A program made the position numbers and the translations under genes. A DNA stretch of 64,000 nt, taken from contig NZ_CP050296.1 in NCBI RefSeq assembly GCF_014189455.1, positions 3,220,001 through 3,284,000 on the forward strand, in the 5' to 3' direction. The notes under the pieces are model-generated. The model did no database searches, was not told where the DNA came from, and was given only the letters and a program-made list of their open reading frames with translations. The DNA is from Mesorhizobium huakuii (GTDB lineage Bacteria; Pseudomonadota; Alphaproteobacteria; Rhizobiales; Rhizobiaceae). Each line of letters begins with the position of its first letter. Position 1 is the first letter of the stretch. This document shows positions 28,190 to 37,773 of this stretch, one piece after another.

Positions 28190-29500
28190 TTACTTGATAT
28201 ACCCGCCTTCGGTCATTGCCGCGGTGGCAGCGTCCTGGGCCTGCTTCAGCGCATCGTCGACGCTCGACTGGCCGGCAAGAGCCGCCGAGAAGAGCTGGCC
28301 GACAGTGGTGCCAAGGCCCTGGAACTCAGGGATGGCGACGAACTGGACGCCGACATAGGGCACCGGCTTGACAGTCGGATGCGTCGGATCGGCGGCGTTG
28401 ATCGAGTCCAGCGTCATCTTGGCGAACGGAGCCGCCTTCTGGTACTCGGCATTGGCGTAGAGCGAGGAGCGCGTGCCCGGAGGAACGTTGGCCCAGCCTT
28501 CCTTAGCCGCGACGAGCTCGGCGTAATGCTTGCTGGTCGCCCAGGAGACGAACTTCTCGGCGGCGTCAGCCTTCTTGGTGCCGGCCGGAATGGCCAGCGA
28601 CCATGCCCACAGCCAGTTGCCGCGCTTGCCCAGACCATTGTCGGGCGCCAGCGCATAGCCGACCTTGTCGGCGACGGTCGAGTTCTTCGGATCCGAAACG
28701 AAGGATGCCGCGACGGTGGCGTCGATCCACATGCCGCACTTGCCCTGCTGGAACAGCGCCAGGTTTTCGTTGAAGCCGTTGGAGGACGCACCTTCCGGAC
28801 CGTCGGCCTTCATCAGGTCGACATAGAACTGCAGCGTGTTCTTCCATTCGGGCTGGTCGAACTGCGGCTTCCAGTTCTCGTCGAACCAGCGGGCGCCGAA
28901 GGAGTTCGACATGGCGGTCAGGAAGGCCATGTTCTCGCCCCAGCCGGCCTTGCCGCGCAGGCAGACGCCATTCACGCCATTGGCGCGGTCGGTCATCTTG
29001 TCGGCGGCCTGCTTGATGAAGTCCCAGGTCGGAGCGTCGGGCATCTTCAGCCCTGCTTTTTCCATCAAATCCTTGCGGTACATGACGAAGGAGCTTTCGC
29101 CGTAGAAGGGCGCGGCATAGAGCTTGCCGTCGACCGAAAGGCCGCCGGCAATGGCGGGGATGATGTCCTTGGCGTCATAGTCGTCGCCGAGCTTGTCGAG
29201 CGGCAAGAGCCAGCTCTGCTTGGCCCAGATCGGCACCTCGTAGGTGCCGATGGTCATCACGTCATACTGGCCACCCTTGGTGGCGATGTCGGTGGTGACG
29301 CGCTCGCGCAGCACGTTTTCTTCGAGCGTCACCCAGTTGAGCTGGATGTCGGGGTTCGCCTTGGTGAAGTCTTCGGTCAGCTTCTGCATGCGGACCATGT
29401 CGCCATTGTTGACGGTGGCGATGGTGATGGATTCGGCATGTGCGGCAAAAGCGAGAGCGCTGGCCGACAACAAGCCCAGGGTGAGCGTGCGCAGTTTCAT
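28190..29500 (-). CDS. smoE: sorbitol/mannitol ABC transporter substrate-binding protein
   Basis: 436 residues from ATG 29500 after GGGAGGAATTTG. The signal peptide LLSASALAFAAHA is cleaved before ESITIATVNNGDM. Family 1 binding protein with WVTLEENVLRERVTTDIATK, LYAAPFYGESSFVMYRKDLM and FNENLALFQQGKCGMWIDAT. First gene of the operon smoEFGKS-mtlK-HAD-kinase. It binds hexitols in the periplasm; the substrate range is inferred from the catabolic genes. Confidence 0.94.
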   Translation of the reverse strand: MKLRTLTLGLLSASALAFAAHAESITIATVNNGDMVRMQKLTEDFTKANPDIQLNWVTLEENVLRERVTTDIATKGGQYDVMTIGTYEVPIWAKQSWLLPLDKLGDDYDAKDIIPAIAGGLSVDGKLYAAPFYGESSFVMYRKDLMEKAGLKMPDAPTWDFIKQAADKMTDRANGVNGVCLRGKAGWGENMAFLTAMSNSFGARWFDENWKPQFDQPEWKNTLQFYVDLMKADGPEGASSNGFNENLALFQQGKCGMWIDATVAASFVSDPKNSTVADKVGYALAPDNGLGKRGNWLWAWSLAIPAGTKKADAAEKFVSWATSKHYAELVAAKEGWANVPPGTRSSLYANAEYQKAAPFAKMTLDSINAADPTHPTVKPVPYVGVQFVAIPEFQGLGTTVGQLFSAALAGQSSVDDALKQAQDAATAAMTEGGYIK

Positions 29501-29523
29501 CAAATTCCTCCCATGAACCAAGA

Positions 29524-29556
29524 TGAGCATTTGCCTTGGCTTTGAGCAATTACTCA
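29524..29556 (-). promoter_or_regulatory. candidate operator upstream of smoE
   Basis: TGAGCAATTACTCA (29543-29556) is palindromic except for one base pair, and the half-site TGAGCA occurs again at 29524. It lies 43 bases upstream of the smoE start. It is a plausible site for the nearby SorC-family regulator. No -35/-10 pair was assigned with confidence. Confidence 0.45.
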
Positions 29557-29721
29557 CTTGAGATGAATTATGTCAAGCCGGATTCGATGCTGCAGCGCAG
29601 CACTCGGCCGTCCCGGCGCAGGACAGGCGCATGGAAATTTGGGGCGGCAAGCCGCGCCCGTGGCGGATATCAGCCGACGGGACAGGAAGGCCTGGAGGAT
29701 TGGAGCGGCTCTAAAGGCCTG

Positions 29722-30627
29722 TCAGCAGGCGATCTCGGCCAGCAGCCAGTCGCGGAAGGCGCGGATCTTCGGCACATTGCGGCGCGCTTCGGGATAGACC
29801 AGCCAGTAGGCGTGGCCATCGTCGCCGACCAGGTCGAAGGGCTGGATCAGGCGGCCGTCGGCGAGCTCCGCCTTGAACAGCGCCCTAGTCAGGATCGCCA
29901 CGCCATGGCCTGCTATGGCGGCATTGGCCTCATAGGCCTGCGCGCCCATGCTGCTGCCGGGCCGCTTGGCAAGGTCGTGCGTATGCACGCCGGCGGCCTC
30001 GAACCATTGCGTCCACCAGATGTCGCCCGGATCGAGGATCGGCAGCCGCAACAGGTCGGCTGGCTCCTTGATGCCGCCAATGCTGGCCGCGAGCTTCGGG
30101 CTCAGCATCGGCGTGAAATCGGCATCGAGCAGCTTGTGGGCTTCCAGCCCCGGCCATTTGCCGCCACCCGAGCGGATGGCGAGGTCGACATCCTCGCGGG
30201 CGAAATCCGTCAGCCGGCTCGATGTTTCGAGCCGCACGGCAAGCGCGGGATGGGCCATCTGGAATGAGCCCAGATGATGCGCCAGCCAATTCGAGGCAAA
30301 GGTCAGCACCGTGGTGACGCACAACAGACCGTCCGCGCCGCCACGCGCCGCGGCATAGGCCTGGCTGAGAATGGCAAAGGCCTCGCTGACCGCCGGCGCC
30401 AGCCGTTGGCCGGATTCGGTCAGCTCGATCTGCCGCGGCCGGCGCAGGAACAGCGGTGACCCGACACGCTCTTCCAGCACCTTGATCTGATAGCTGACCG
30501 CGGCCTGTGTCATGGCGAGTTCCACGGCGGCCTTGGTGAAGGAAAGATGCCGCGCCACCGCTTCGAACACCCGGATCGCCTGCAGCGGCGGGAGTTGCGA
30601 AACCTGCGGTGAGCTCAGATCCGGCAT
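29722..30627 (-). CDS. LysR-family transcriptional regulator (GcvA-like)
   Basis: 301 residues. Helix-turn-helix QAIRVFEAVARHLSFTKAA and MTQAAVSYQIKVLEERVG; the C-terminal effector domain contains the GcvA-group VDLAIRSGGGKWPGLEA. It is divergent from a small DUF1127 gene. It could regulate that gene or an unlinked operon; the smo operon already has a more typical SorC regulator close by, so a smo role is less likely. Confidence 0.92.
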   Translation of the reverse strand: MPDLSSPQVSQLPPLQAIRVFEAVARHLSFTKAAVELAMTQAAVSYQIKVLEERVGSPLFLRRPRQIELTESGQRLAPAVSEAFAILSQAYAAARGGADGLLCVTTVLTFASNWLAHHLGSFQMAHPALAVRLETSSRLTDFAREDVDLAIRSGGGKWPGLEAHKLLDADFTPMLSPKLAASIGGIKEPADLLRLPILDPGDIWWTQWFEAAGVHTHDLAKRPGSSMGAQAYEANAAIAGHGVAILTRALFKAELADGRLIQPFDLVGDDGHAYWLVYPEARRNVPKIRAFRDWLLAEIAC

Positions 30628-30737
30628 AAGGCCTCCTTATGGGTCCTTATCGACGTTCGATTGGCAAAGCTGGCCGGCAAGACCGACATTCAGGGTCAAC
30701 CCGTCATTCGGGTTCAGGATAGCGAAGGTTGACGATC

Positions 30738-30923
30738 ATGACCATGGCGCAGCAAAAATGCACTCCCGCTCCGGATCACCGCTGGATTTCGTGGCTCACG
30801 GACGGATTCGGTTGGTTCGCGATCAGAAAAAGGGCGCATCTCGACATCAGGGACCTGTCGCCGCATCTGCAGCGCGACGTCGGTTTCCTCGATGGCAATG
30901 ACCCTTTCGGCCGGCACCTATAG
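30738..30923 (+). CDS. DUF1127 (YjiS-like) small protein
   Basis: About 61 residues, from the ATG at 30738 after GCGAAGG. The C-terminal half, RKRAHLDIRDLSPHLQRDVGFLDG, matches the DUF1127 pattern of an arginine-rich helix ending L-x-RD-(I/V)G. Related small proteins in alphaproteobacteria act in RNA and phosphate/carbon metabolism; the role here is unknown. Divergent partner of the LysR gene. Confidence 0.75.
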   Translation: MTMAQQKCTPAPDHRWISWLTDGFGWFAIRKRAHLDIRDLSPHLQRDVGFLDGNDPFGRHL

Positions 30924-30981
30924 ACTTGTCGGCTTTATCGCAAAAAGCAGTCGCCGCTGCCGCACCTGGCAGGGTCTGCGG

Positions 30982-31968
30982 TCAGATGCCGGCCAGCAAA
31001 GCGGTCGCCGTCCGCTCATCGGTGATGAGGCCATTGACCAACCGGCGGTTCACGGCCGCCAGGATTCCCGGCAGCTTGCGCTCACCCATGGCCAGCGCGA
31101 TGACCAGCGATTTTTCACGCGACGGCAGCGATGCCGACGACACGCGGTCGTTGGTGATGCCTTCGATCATGCGGCCATCGCGATCGAACACCCAGCCGAC
31201 GATCTCGGCGATGCCGCCAGCCTTCTGCAGGGCTTTCAGCTCGCTTTCGGAAATGAAACCATCCTCATAGAGCGGCGCCTTGGGACCGAGGTCGCCAATG
31301 CCGATGAAGGTGACGTCGGCTTCCGCCGCAAGCGCCAGCGTCGGCTGGATCATCGGCTGGTTGAGCAGCATCTCGCGCTCCTGCGGCGAGGAGGCGATGA
31401 CCGGCAGCGGCATCGGGAAGGAGCGCGCCTTGACCCGGTCGGCCATTGTGAAGATGACGTTGTAGAAGGCGGCCGAACCGTCCGGCGAGATGTTGCCCGT
31501 CAAGGACACCACCTTGTGCTGCGGACATTCCATCGGCGGCAGCTGTTCGATCGCCGCCTTCAGCGTGCGTCCGGTGCCGATGCCCATGACGATCGGCGTC
31601 GGAGAGCGCAGCCGCCGCTCGATCTCGGCGGCCGCCGCCTCGGCGATGCCGATCGTGGTGGAGGATGAATTCGGATCGCTCGGCACCACCTCGACCAGGT
31701 CGAGCGCGAAGCGCGATTTCAGCCGGGCGGCGAGGTCGAGGCAGTTGGCGATCGGATGATCGACACGAACCTTGATCAAGCCTTCCGACACCGCAAGCGA
31801 CACCAGCCGCTGCGCCGTCTGCCGCGAAATGCCGAGCGTGGCGGCGATCTGGTCCTGTGTGTTGCCGGCAACATAATAAAGCCAGCCGGCGCGCGCCGCG
31901 TCGTCCAGCCTGTTGCTGCCGCCATCCTGCCGGCTATTCACGTCCTGCCTCCCAAGGCCGCCGGTCAT
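30982..31968 (-). CDS. SorC/DeoR-family sugar-binding transcriptional regulator
   Basis: 328 residues. An N-terminal helix-turn-helix (YVAGNTQDQIAATLGISRQT, about 31-50) is followed by a sugar-phosphate isomerase-like effector domain: IVMGIGTGRTLKAAIEQLPP, VTFIGIGDLGPKAPLYEDGF and the C-terminal AAVNRRLVNGLITDERTA. It is probably the regulator of the smo operon (SmoR-like), although separated from smoE by the LysR/DUF1127 pair. The effector is likely a phosphorylated sugar. Confidence 0.9.
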   Translation of the reverse strand: MTGGLGRQDVNSRQDGGSNRLDDAARAGWLYYVAGNTQDQIAATLGISRQTAQRLVSLAVSEGLIKVRVDHPIANCLDLAARLKSRFALDLVEVVPSDPNSSSTTIGIAEAAAAEIERRLRSPTPIVMGIGTGRTLKAAIEQLPPMECPQHKVVSLTGNISPDGSAAFYNVIFTMADRVKARSFPMPLPVIASSPQEREMLLNQPMIQPTLALAAEADVTFIGIGDLGPKAPLYEDGFISESELKALQKAGGIAEIVGWVFDRDGRMIEGITNDRVSSASLPSREKSLVIALAMGERKLPGILAAVNRRLVNGLITDERTATALLAGI

Positions 31969-32186
31969 CAGGGCGGTCCACTCTTAGTTTCGCAGGGAAC
32001 GGCTGTCTGCGCAATTGTCAATATCAAGGGCAATTGTTCGCAACTGCGAGATTGGGATTGACCCACCGACAATCTCTGACCGCAGCGAGCAGGCCGGCTT
32101 CACTCCCGGTCGCGGCCGCCTTCTGTGATCCTGACGGTTTATCTCCCGGCGCAAACCCTTTAAGGGGATCGCAAAAGGAGCGCTGC

Positions 32187-32819
32187 ATGACACCGAAGGC
32201 GGTTTTCTGGGACATGGATGGCACGCTGGTCGACAGTGAGCCGCTGCACGAGGCAGCCCTTGTGGCGGCAATGCGCAATGTCGGCCTCAAGCCGCCCGCC
32301 GACCTGCATGAGCGCGTGCTCGGCGTCGCCGCCTGGCCGGTCTACGAGATGATGCGCGACGAATTCGGCCTCGATCTTCCCTTCGACGATTGGATCATGC
32401 GCAAATACGAGCATTATCTGCCGCTGGTCGAAGGCCTGAAGCCGCGCCCCGGCGCCATCGAGGTCTTCAACGAATTACGAGCGCTTGGCGTGCAGCAGGC
32501 GGTGGTTTCCAATTCTGACCGGATGATCGTCGACGCCAATCTGCGCATGGTCGGCCTTGTCTATCCCGGCATGAAGACCATCAGCCGCAACGATGTGCGC
32601 GAAGGCAAGCCGCACGCCGAACCCTTCCTGCGCGCTGCCTATCTGGCCGGTGTCGATCCCGCGCACGCGGTGGCGGTCGACGACAGCTGGCCGGGCGCCA
32701 TGGCGGGACTGGCGGCGGGCATGAAGACGATCTTCTGGTCGGAAAAGCCGATGGAAGGACCGCCCGGCGCCATCGTCATCAACAGCGCCGAGGAATTGCG
32801 CCGAGAAGTCGGCCTTTAA
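32187..32819 (+). CDS. HAD-superfamily hydrolase (phosphoglucomutase/phosphatase type)
   Basis: 210 residues from ATG 32187 after AAAGGAG. Motif I FWDMDGTLVDSEPLHE, motif II AVVSNSDRM, Lys in EGKPHAEPFLRAA, motif IV AVAVDDSWPGAMAG. Its stop codon overlaps the stop of the convergent aldolase gene (TTAA). Substrate unknown; a sugar or polyol phosphate would fit the surroundings. Confidence 0.88.
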   Translation: MTPKAVFWDMDGTLVDSEPLHEAALVAAMRNVGLKPPADLHERVLGVAAWPVYEMMRDEFGLDLPFDDWIMRKYEHYLPLVEGLKPRPGAIEVFNELRALGVQQAVVSNSDRMIVDANLRMVGLVYPGMKTISRNDVREGKPHAEPFLRAAYLAGVDPAHAVAVDDSWPGAMAGLAAGMKTIFWSEKPMEGPPGAIVINSAEELRREVGL

Positions 32820-33583
32820 TTCCGGTAGACGGGTTCCTGCTCGTCGAGGATCGCCTTCAATTCGGCGAGATGACGCTCGGCCTGGCCGGGATAATCATCC
32901 ATTTCGCTCGCCGCTTTCTCGGCGATGGCATCGGACAGCGTCCGCAGCGGCCGGCCGGTCCACAGCGCCTTGATGTAGGTCTCGGCGGCGCGCTCGAAAT
33001 AGAACATGCGGTTGAAGGCATCGGCGACCGTGTCGCCGATCACCATCACGCCGTGATTGCCCATCACCATCACCTTGACCTTGGGGTCGGTGAGAAGCTG
33101 CGAGCAGCGCTCGCCCTCTTCCTCGAAGGCCAGCCCGCCATAATGCGCGTCGACGACATGGCGGTTGAAGAACATCGCCGAATTCTGGTCGATCGGCGGC
33201 AAAGTCGAGTCCGCCAGCGAGGCCAGCACGGTGGCGTGGATCGAATGCACATGCATGGCGCAGCGCGCATGCGGCACGTTGCGGTGGATGGCGCCGTGCA
33301 GGCCCCAGGCCGTCGGGTCGGGCGCATTGGGGCCGGAGAGCGTTTCGGGATCGTTGGCGTCGATCAGCAGCAGATCGCTCGCCTTGATGCGCGAGAAATG
33401 CACCTGGTTCGGGTTCATCAGGAATTTGGTGCCGTCGTCGTTGACGGACAGGGAGAAATGATTGGCCACCGCCTCATGCATGTTGAGCCGAGCTGTCCAG
33501 CGGAAAGCGGCGGCGAGATCGACGCGCTCTTCGTAGTAAGGCAGGTTGCTCAGCGGCTCCTTGTGCAGGCGGGTGATGCTCAT
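32816..33583 (-). CDS. class II aldolase/adducin-family protein
   Basis: 255 residues from ATG 33583. Zn ligands of the fuculose-phosphate aldolase fold are visible as the histidines in CAMHVHSIHATVLASLAD and later VMVMGNHGVMVIGDTV. The N-terminal LNMHEAVANHFSLSVNDDG is typical of the bacterial group that lacks an assigned substrate. It may be an aldolase or epimerase for sugar phosphates. It shares its stop with the opposing HAD gene and lies 88 bases upstream of the ureG stop on the same strand. Confidence 0.88.
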   Translation of the reverse strand: MSITRLHKEPLSNLPYYEERVDLAAAFRWTARLNMHEAVANHFSLSVNDDGTKFLMNPNQVHFSRIKASDLLLIDANDPETLSGPNAPDPTAWGLHGAIHRNVPHARCAMHVHSIHATVLASLADSTLPPIDQNSAMFFNRHVVDAHYGGLAFEEEGERCSQLLTDPKVKVMVMGNHGVMVIGDTVADAFNRMFYFERAAETYIKALWTGRPLRTLSDAIAEKAASEMDDYPGQAERHLAELKAILDEQEPVYRN

Positions 33584-33671
33584 CGAAAATGCCTCCGGTT
33601 TTGGCCAGAATGCCGCGACCGACGGCGGCCCGCAACGGGTTTCGGTTGGTGCAGGGAGAAGCCGCTGGCTG

Positions 33672-34313
33672 TCAGGCCGCCGTGCTGGCGACAGTGCCGG
33701 CCCTGAGTCCACCATGCTCGACGATGAAGTCGATGACCTCCCGCAAGCCCTTGCCACGCGACAGATCGGTGAAGCCGAACGGCCGCTTGCCGCGCATGCG
33801 GCCGGCGTCGCTCTCCATGACGTCGAGGTTGACGTTCACATAAGGCGCCAGATCGCTCTTGTTGATGATCAGGAAATCGGAGCGGGTGATCGCCGGCCCG
33901 CCCTTGCGCGGGATCTCCTCGCCCTGGCAAACCGAGATGACATAGAGTGTCAGATCCGCAAGGTCCGGCGAGAAGGTGGCGGCAAGGTTGTCGCCGCCGG
34001 ATTCGATGAAGATGATGTCGAGATCGGGGAATTTCCGGTTGAGTTCGGCGATCGCCTGCAAATTGATCGAGGCGTCCTCGCGGATGGCGGTATGCGGGCA
34101 GCCACCGGTCTCGACGCCGACGATGCGATCCTCCGGCAGCGCCTGCAGCCGGGCCAGCATCATAGCGTCTTCCCTGGTGTAGATATCGTTGGTGACGACG
34201 GCGATGGAGAACTCGTCGCGCAGCGCCTTGCAGAGTTTTTCGGTGAGCGTCGTCTTGCCGGAGCCGACAGGGCCGCCAATACCGATGCGAAGGGGACCGT
34301 TGGCTTGGGTCAT
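33672..34313 (-). CDS. ureG: urease accessory GTPase UreG
   Basis: 213 residues, SIMIBI-class GTPase that drives Ni insertion into urease. P-loop [17 protein letters not shown], metal-binding CPH in [37 protein letters not shown], and the guanine-specificity NKSD. Its start overlaps the DUF3995 stop by four bases. The end of the ureD-to-ureG gene series on the minus strand. Confidence 0.97.
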   Translation of the reverse strand: MTQANGPLRIGIGGPVGSGKTTLTEKLCKALRDEFSIAVVTNDIYTREDAMMLARLQALPEDRIVGVETGGCPHTAIREDASINLQAIAELNRKFPDLDIIFIESGGDNLAATFSPDLADLTLYVISVCQGEEIPRKGGPAITRSDFLIINKSDLAPYVNVNLDVMESDAGRMRGKRPFGFTDLSRGKGLREVIDFIVEHGGLRAGTVASTAA

Positions 34314-34750
34314 GTTGGGAACTCCATGATGGCGAGGATTGCGAAGCCGAGCCCGATCAACAGGCAGAGCGGCGAATAATAACTGGTATCGAGCCGGGCG
34401 AAAGGCTGCTCGGGCGCCAGCCGCCGCCACCACGGCGTGAAGCCGGCAATGCCGCGCCCCAAAAACACCAGCCCGATGAGCAGCGAAGTGGCTGCAAGGC
34501 CTTCTCTGGGGAAGGGCGAGGCAAAGAAGCCGATCAGCGCCAGCGGCCAGAGCGTCGCCAGGCCAAGGCAGGCGGCAACGGCGAAACTGGCCAAGGGCGT
34601 CGGCATTTCGTCAACGCCGCGAAAACCGACGACCGCGTGGGCACAGGACGCCGCATCCCCGCCCGGCCAGATGCCGCCAATGCCCCAATAGACATGCAGC
34701 GCCGTGATCAGCAGCAGGACGAAGGACAGCGCGAAAGCGAGAAGGATCAT
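34310..34750 (-). CDS. DUF3995 membrane protein within the urease cluster
   Basis: 146 residues with four hydrophobic helices. The segment [20 protein letters not shown] is the DUF3995 hallmark. Overlaps four bases with both ureF (upstream) and ureG (downstream), so it is tightly co-translated with nickel-loading proteins. Its function is unknown; a membrane role in Ni2+ or urea handling is suggested only by position. Confidence 0.85.
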   Translation of the reverse strand: MILLAFALSFVLLLITALHVYWGIGGIWPGGDAASCAHAVVGFRGVDEMPTPLASFAVAACLGLATLWPLALIGFFASPFPREGLAATSLLIGLVFLGRGIAGFTPWWRRLAPEQPFARLDTSYYSPLCLLIGLGFAILAIMEFPT

Positions 34751-35418
34751 GAGCGGAACAGTCGCGAATACTGAGTTTCGTGCTTCATCGCCATGACGTC
34801 GGAGACGAAGGCGCAGCCGCCGAGATCGTCCAATGTCGACCGGGACGCGCGGGCGGCGGTTGCAAGCGCCAGCGGCTCGAAGCCGGCCAGCAGTGTGGTG
34901 GCCTCGCTCTGGCCGACGACACCCAGCCTGATCGCCGCCTGCACGAGGTTGGAGAAGAAGGCTTGCAGGAAGGCGGACAGCGCGTCCTGCAGCGCAATGC
35001 CATTGCCGCCGGCAATGGCGCCGACGACGACACAATAGGCGCATTCAGCCGGCAAGCGCTTCAGCACCGGATTGGGCCAGGCCGCAGCCGCTTTCAGGAA
35101 GGCCGCGCCTTGCAGCATGGTCTCGGTATGGCGTTCGCGCGAGCCGGAGAGCGCCTCGGCCAGGGCGGCGACCTCGTCGAGATCGCCGTCGTCGCGGGCG
35201 CGGCGCCAGCTCTCGGAAAACAGCACGGCATCGTTCCAGCCCGAGCCCATCTCGACCAGCGTTTCCAGCCAGCTGGCCAGGCTCTCGGCATCGGCAACCA
35301 GCCCGTCATGCACCGCGCGCTCGAGACCATGACTGTAGGCAAAACCGCCGACCGGAAAGGCCGGCGACAGCCACGCCATCAGCCGCAAGAGCGCAATGTT
35401 CGAAGGCTGGTCAGTCAT
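34747..35418 (-). CDS. ureF: urease accessory protein UreF
   Basis: 223 residues, all-helical. [20 protein letters not shown] and [10 protein letters not shown] at the N-terminus and [20 protein letters not shown] late are family features. Gates nickel delivery in the UreD-UreF-UreG complex. The ATG at 35418 lies inside the 3' end of ureE (8-base overlap); the longer open frame is a shadow of the His-rich ureE tail. Confidence 0.95.
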   Translation of the reverse strand: MTDQPSNIALLRLMAWLSPAFPVGGFAYSHGLERAVHDGLVADAESLASWLETLVEMGSGWNDAVLFSESWRRARDDGDLDEVAALAEALSGSRERHTETMLQGAAFLKAAAAWPNPVLKRLPAECAYCVVVGAIAGGNGIALQDALSAFLQAFFSNLVQAAIRLGVVGQSEATTLLAGFEPLALATAARASRSTLDDLGGCAFVSDVMAMKHETQYSRLFRS

Positions 35419-36001
35419 GGTCGTGGTGATGACCGGCATGGGAATGGCTGTGTGCGTGGGAATGCGATTCGCCATGCGCGTGAGAATGCGCTTCCGCGTG
35501 GCTGTGCGCATGGCCGTGATCATGCCCACCACCATGTCCGGAATAGGCGCCGCGCACCGGCTTGAACGGTTCGGAAACCTCGCGCACCGTGGCGCCAAGC
35601 CCCTCCAGCATCGCCTTGATGACGTGGTCGCGCAGGATGACGATACGGTCCGCCTCGATGCCCGCGGCGAGATGGCGGTTGCCGATATGCCAGGCGAGTT
35701 CGGTCAGATGCACGCCGTCGCGCGCGCGGATGTCGTAGACCTCTTCCGGTGCCGCGATGATCTCGACATGGCGGCCATCCTCCAGCACCAGACGGTCGCC
35801 ATCGTTCAGGGCGACGGGTTCGGACAGGTCGACCAGCACCTTGCTGCCATCGGACAGTTCGATGGCGCGGCGGCGAAGATGCCGTTCGTCATGCGCAAGC
35901 ACAGCCTTGGCGAATGCGGGCGCCGCACCCGCCTCGCCAGCGGGCCGCACCGAGACGGCGCGCGGGAATTTGGTGAAATCGGTGTTGAGGTTGAGTTTCA
36001 T
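35411..36001 (-). CDS. ureE: urease accessory nickel chaperone UreE
   Basis: 196 residues. The N-terminal domain has [20 protein letters not shown] and the metal-binding domain has [18 protein letters not shown]. The last 42 residues are extremely histidine-rich (about 20 His in GH, DH, SH and AH repeats), a nickel-storage tail as in Klebsiella UreE but longer. It starts at ATG 36001, overlapping the GST stop by four bases. Confidence 0.96.
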   Translation of the reverse strand: MKLNLNTDFTKFPRAVSVRPAGEAGAAPAFAKAVLAHDERHLRRRAIELSDGSKVLVDLSEPVALNDGDRLVLEDGRHVEIIAAPEEVYDIRARDGVHLTELAWHIGNRHLAAGIEADRIVILRDHVIKAMLEGLGATVREVSEPFKPVRGAYSGHGGGHDHGHAHSHAEAHSHAHGESHSHAHSHSHAGHHHDHD

Positions 36002-36603
36002 TTCAAGGAGCCTCCGTTGGCCTGCGCCCGTGCGCGGGCAGGGCGCGAAAGCACCCTGTCGAAATAGGCGTTGACGCGGTCGGACTCGATCAGGAATTTT
36101 CCGGCGCGCGCCCAGCCGCCCATGTCGCCGAGCAGCACGTCGACGGCGGAAAACCGGTCGCCGAGCGCAAACGTTTTGTCGCCAAGCCGGCGGCCCAGCG
36201 CCTTTGCTTCCGAGGCGAAATCGAAGGCCGCCGCGGGGCCGACATCGACGCGCACTTCCTTCGGCAGCAGGAAGCGGTGGCGCAATTTGTTCCACAGCGG
36301 CGCCTCGAACTCGCTCTGGGCAAAATGCATCCAGGAATCCATCTCGGCACGGCCGGCGACGCCGGGGCTGGCGCCCATGCCTTTATCCGCGTGCTTGTCG
36401 GCGAGATAGACGCAGATCGCCGCCGAATCCGTCACCGTCAGCTCGCCGTCGATGAGGACCGGCACCTTGCCTGATGGGTTAAGCGCATAGGCTTCTGGCG
36501 AGCGCAACTTCACTTCGACGAACTCATAACGCTGCCCGAGCTCCTCGAGCATCCAGAGAACGCGACTGACCCGGGATCCCCGTGATCCGACGGCCTTGTA
36601 CAT
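35998..36603 (-). CDS. glutathione S-transferase family protein in the urease operon
   Basis: 201 residues. Thioredoxin-fold N-terminus ([42 protein letters not shown]) and helical C-terminal domain ([19 protein letters not shown]). Glutathione contacts VPVLID and DS are present. Coupled to ureE by a 4-base overlap, so it belongs to the operon; it might protect thiols or handle nickel-glutathione, which is speculation from position. Confidence 0.9.
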   Translation of the reverse strand: MYKAVGSRGSRVSRVLWMLEELGQRYEFVEVKLRSPEAYALNPSGKVPVLIDGELTVTDSAAICVYLADKHADKGMGASPGVAGRAEMDSWMHFAQSEFEAPLWNKLRHRFLLPKEVRVDVGPAAAFDFASEAKALGRRLGDKTFALGDRFSAVDVLLGDMGGWARAGKFLIESDRVNAYFDRVLSRPARARAQANGGSLK

Positions 36604-36647
36604 GGTTGAACCCTACCTTTTCCTGGACTCTAGACCATCCGACACAG

Positions 36648-37241
36648 TCATACGATCGTGTCGAAGAGCCGCAGGATGAACGATATCTGGTAGATCAGCG
36701 CCGCCGCGACAAAAGCGATGTGGAAGCGGCTGTCGCGCACCAGGATCGCGGCGATGCACAGCGCCACGAAGACCGGCGTGCGGAACAGATACTCGTTGCC
36801 GAAGCGGGCAAAATGCTCAGACCCTTTCAGCAACGTATCGACCACATCGAGCAGATAGGTCGCCGCCAGCAGGCCGAAGAACCAGCCCCGGCGCGAATAG
36901 AAGAAATCCTCGTAGCTGGTGTAGTCCAGCATCGAATCCGGAAACAGCAGCGCGCAGAGCAGGAACAGCGTGATCGCGTAGAAGATGATGAACAGGTATT
37001 TGCCGAAGGTCCAGGTCTCGATGGCGTAGAGCCCGAACTCCCACCACCAGAAATGCACCAGCATCAGAAGCACCGAGGCGACCCAGGCCAGGTGGACGGA
37101 ATAGAGCCGGTACTGGCCGGGATGCTGGACGATCCGCGCCACCCCCGACAGCAGGCGGGCGACGCCTAGCCCGATCACCATGCCCATGACGATGCGGATA
37201 TGCGGGAAGATGTCGTGGGGTGAGGCTATTTCGGTGGCCAT
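36648..37241 (-). CDS. six-helix membrane protein of unknown function
   Basis: 197 residues. The hydrophobic profile indicates about six helices, with aromatic loops such as LVHFWWWEFGLYAIETWTFG and SYEDFFYSRRGWFFGLL. I know no family for it. It has the same strand as the urease genes, 44 bases before the GST start. Confidence 0.75.
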   Translation of the reverse strand: MATEIASPHDIFPHIRIVMGMVIGLGVARLLSGVARIVQHPGQYRLYSVHLAWVASVLLMLVHFWWWEFGLYAIETWTFGKYLFIIFYAITLFLLCALLFPDSMLDYTSYEDFFYSRRGWFFGLLAATYLLDVVDTLLKGSEHFARFGNEYLFRTPVFVALCIAAILVRDSRFHIAFVAAALIYQISFILRLFDTIV

Positions 37242-37284
37242 GGGTCACGACGTCATGAAATATCTGCGACGGACCAATTCTCTG

Positions 37285-37773
37285 CTACTCGCGAATAAGT
37301 TTGTCGGAAGACCACAGCGTACCTGGAAAATAGTCATGGTCCAGAATTTCCCTGATCGCATACGGGCAATCAACTGGGAAATCGCGATCTCTCATGCTGG
37401 TTTCGTCCAGCGCCTTCAATCTTGCTATCTTGAACTCTCGAGCGAGCCTCTGCGCCGGATATGCTTTCAGGCTCGGGCTTTCATCGAGCAGATCATCAAT
37501 TCGGTGCCGCTGTTCACGGATTGCCAGCAGCCATCCAGTTTTGCGTTGCTCGGGCTGAAACTCCCATTTGAGCAAGTGAAGGACCAAGGTACCAAGCCTG
37601 CTTGCAATTTCCCTTTTGTCGCTCCGCCCCAAGCTCTCAATCTCCTCGGCAAGATTCTCGCGGTCGAGGTCGGATAGACGACCTTCGCGCAACAGCGCGC
37701 CTTGCTCGGCGCACCACTGAGCATAGTCGGCCTCATAGGGCGTCAATTGCTGTTTGCGAAAAATCTTATTCAT
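37285..37773 (-). CDS. DUF29 family protein
   Basis: 162 residues from ATG 37773. LTPYEADYAQWCAEQGALLR, DLDRENLAEEIESLGRSDKR and LVLHLLKWEFQPEQR are the DUF29 pattern. Function unknown; members are common in cyanobacteria and alphaproteobacteria and often appear in mobile gene sets. AT content is a little higher than in the flanking urease genes, which fits an insertion into the cluster. Confidence 0.88.
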   Translation of the reverse strand: MNKIFRKQQLTPYEADYAQWCAEQGALLREGRLSDLDRENLAEEIESLGRSDKREIASRLGTLVLHLLKWEFQPEQRKTGWLLAIREQRHRIDDLLDESPSLKAYPAQRLAREFKIARLKALDETSMRDRDFPVDCPYAIREILDHDYFPGTLWSSDKLIRE

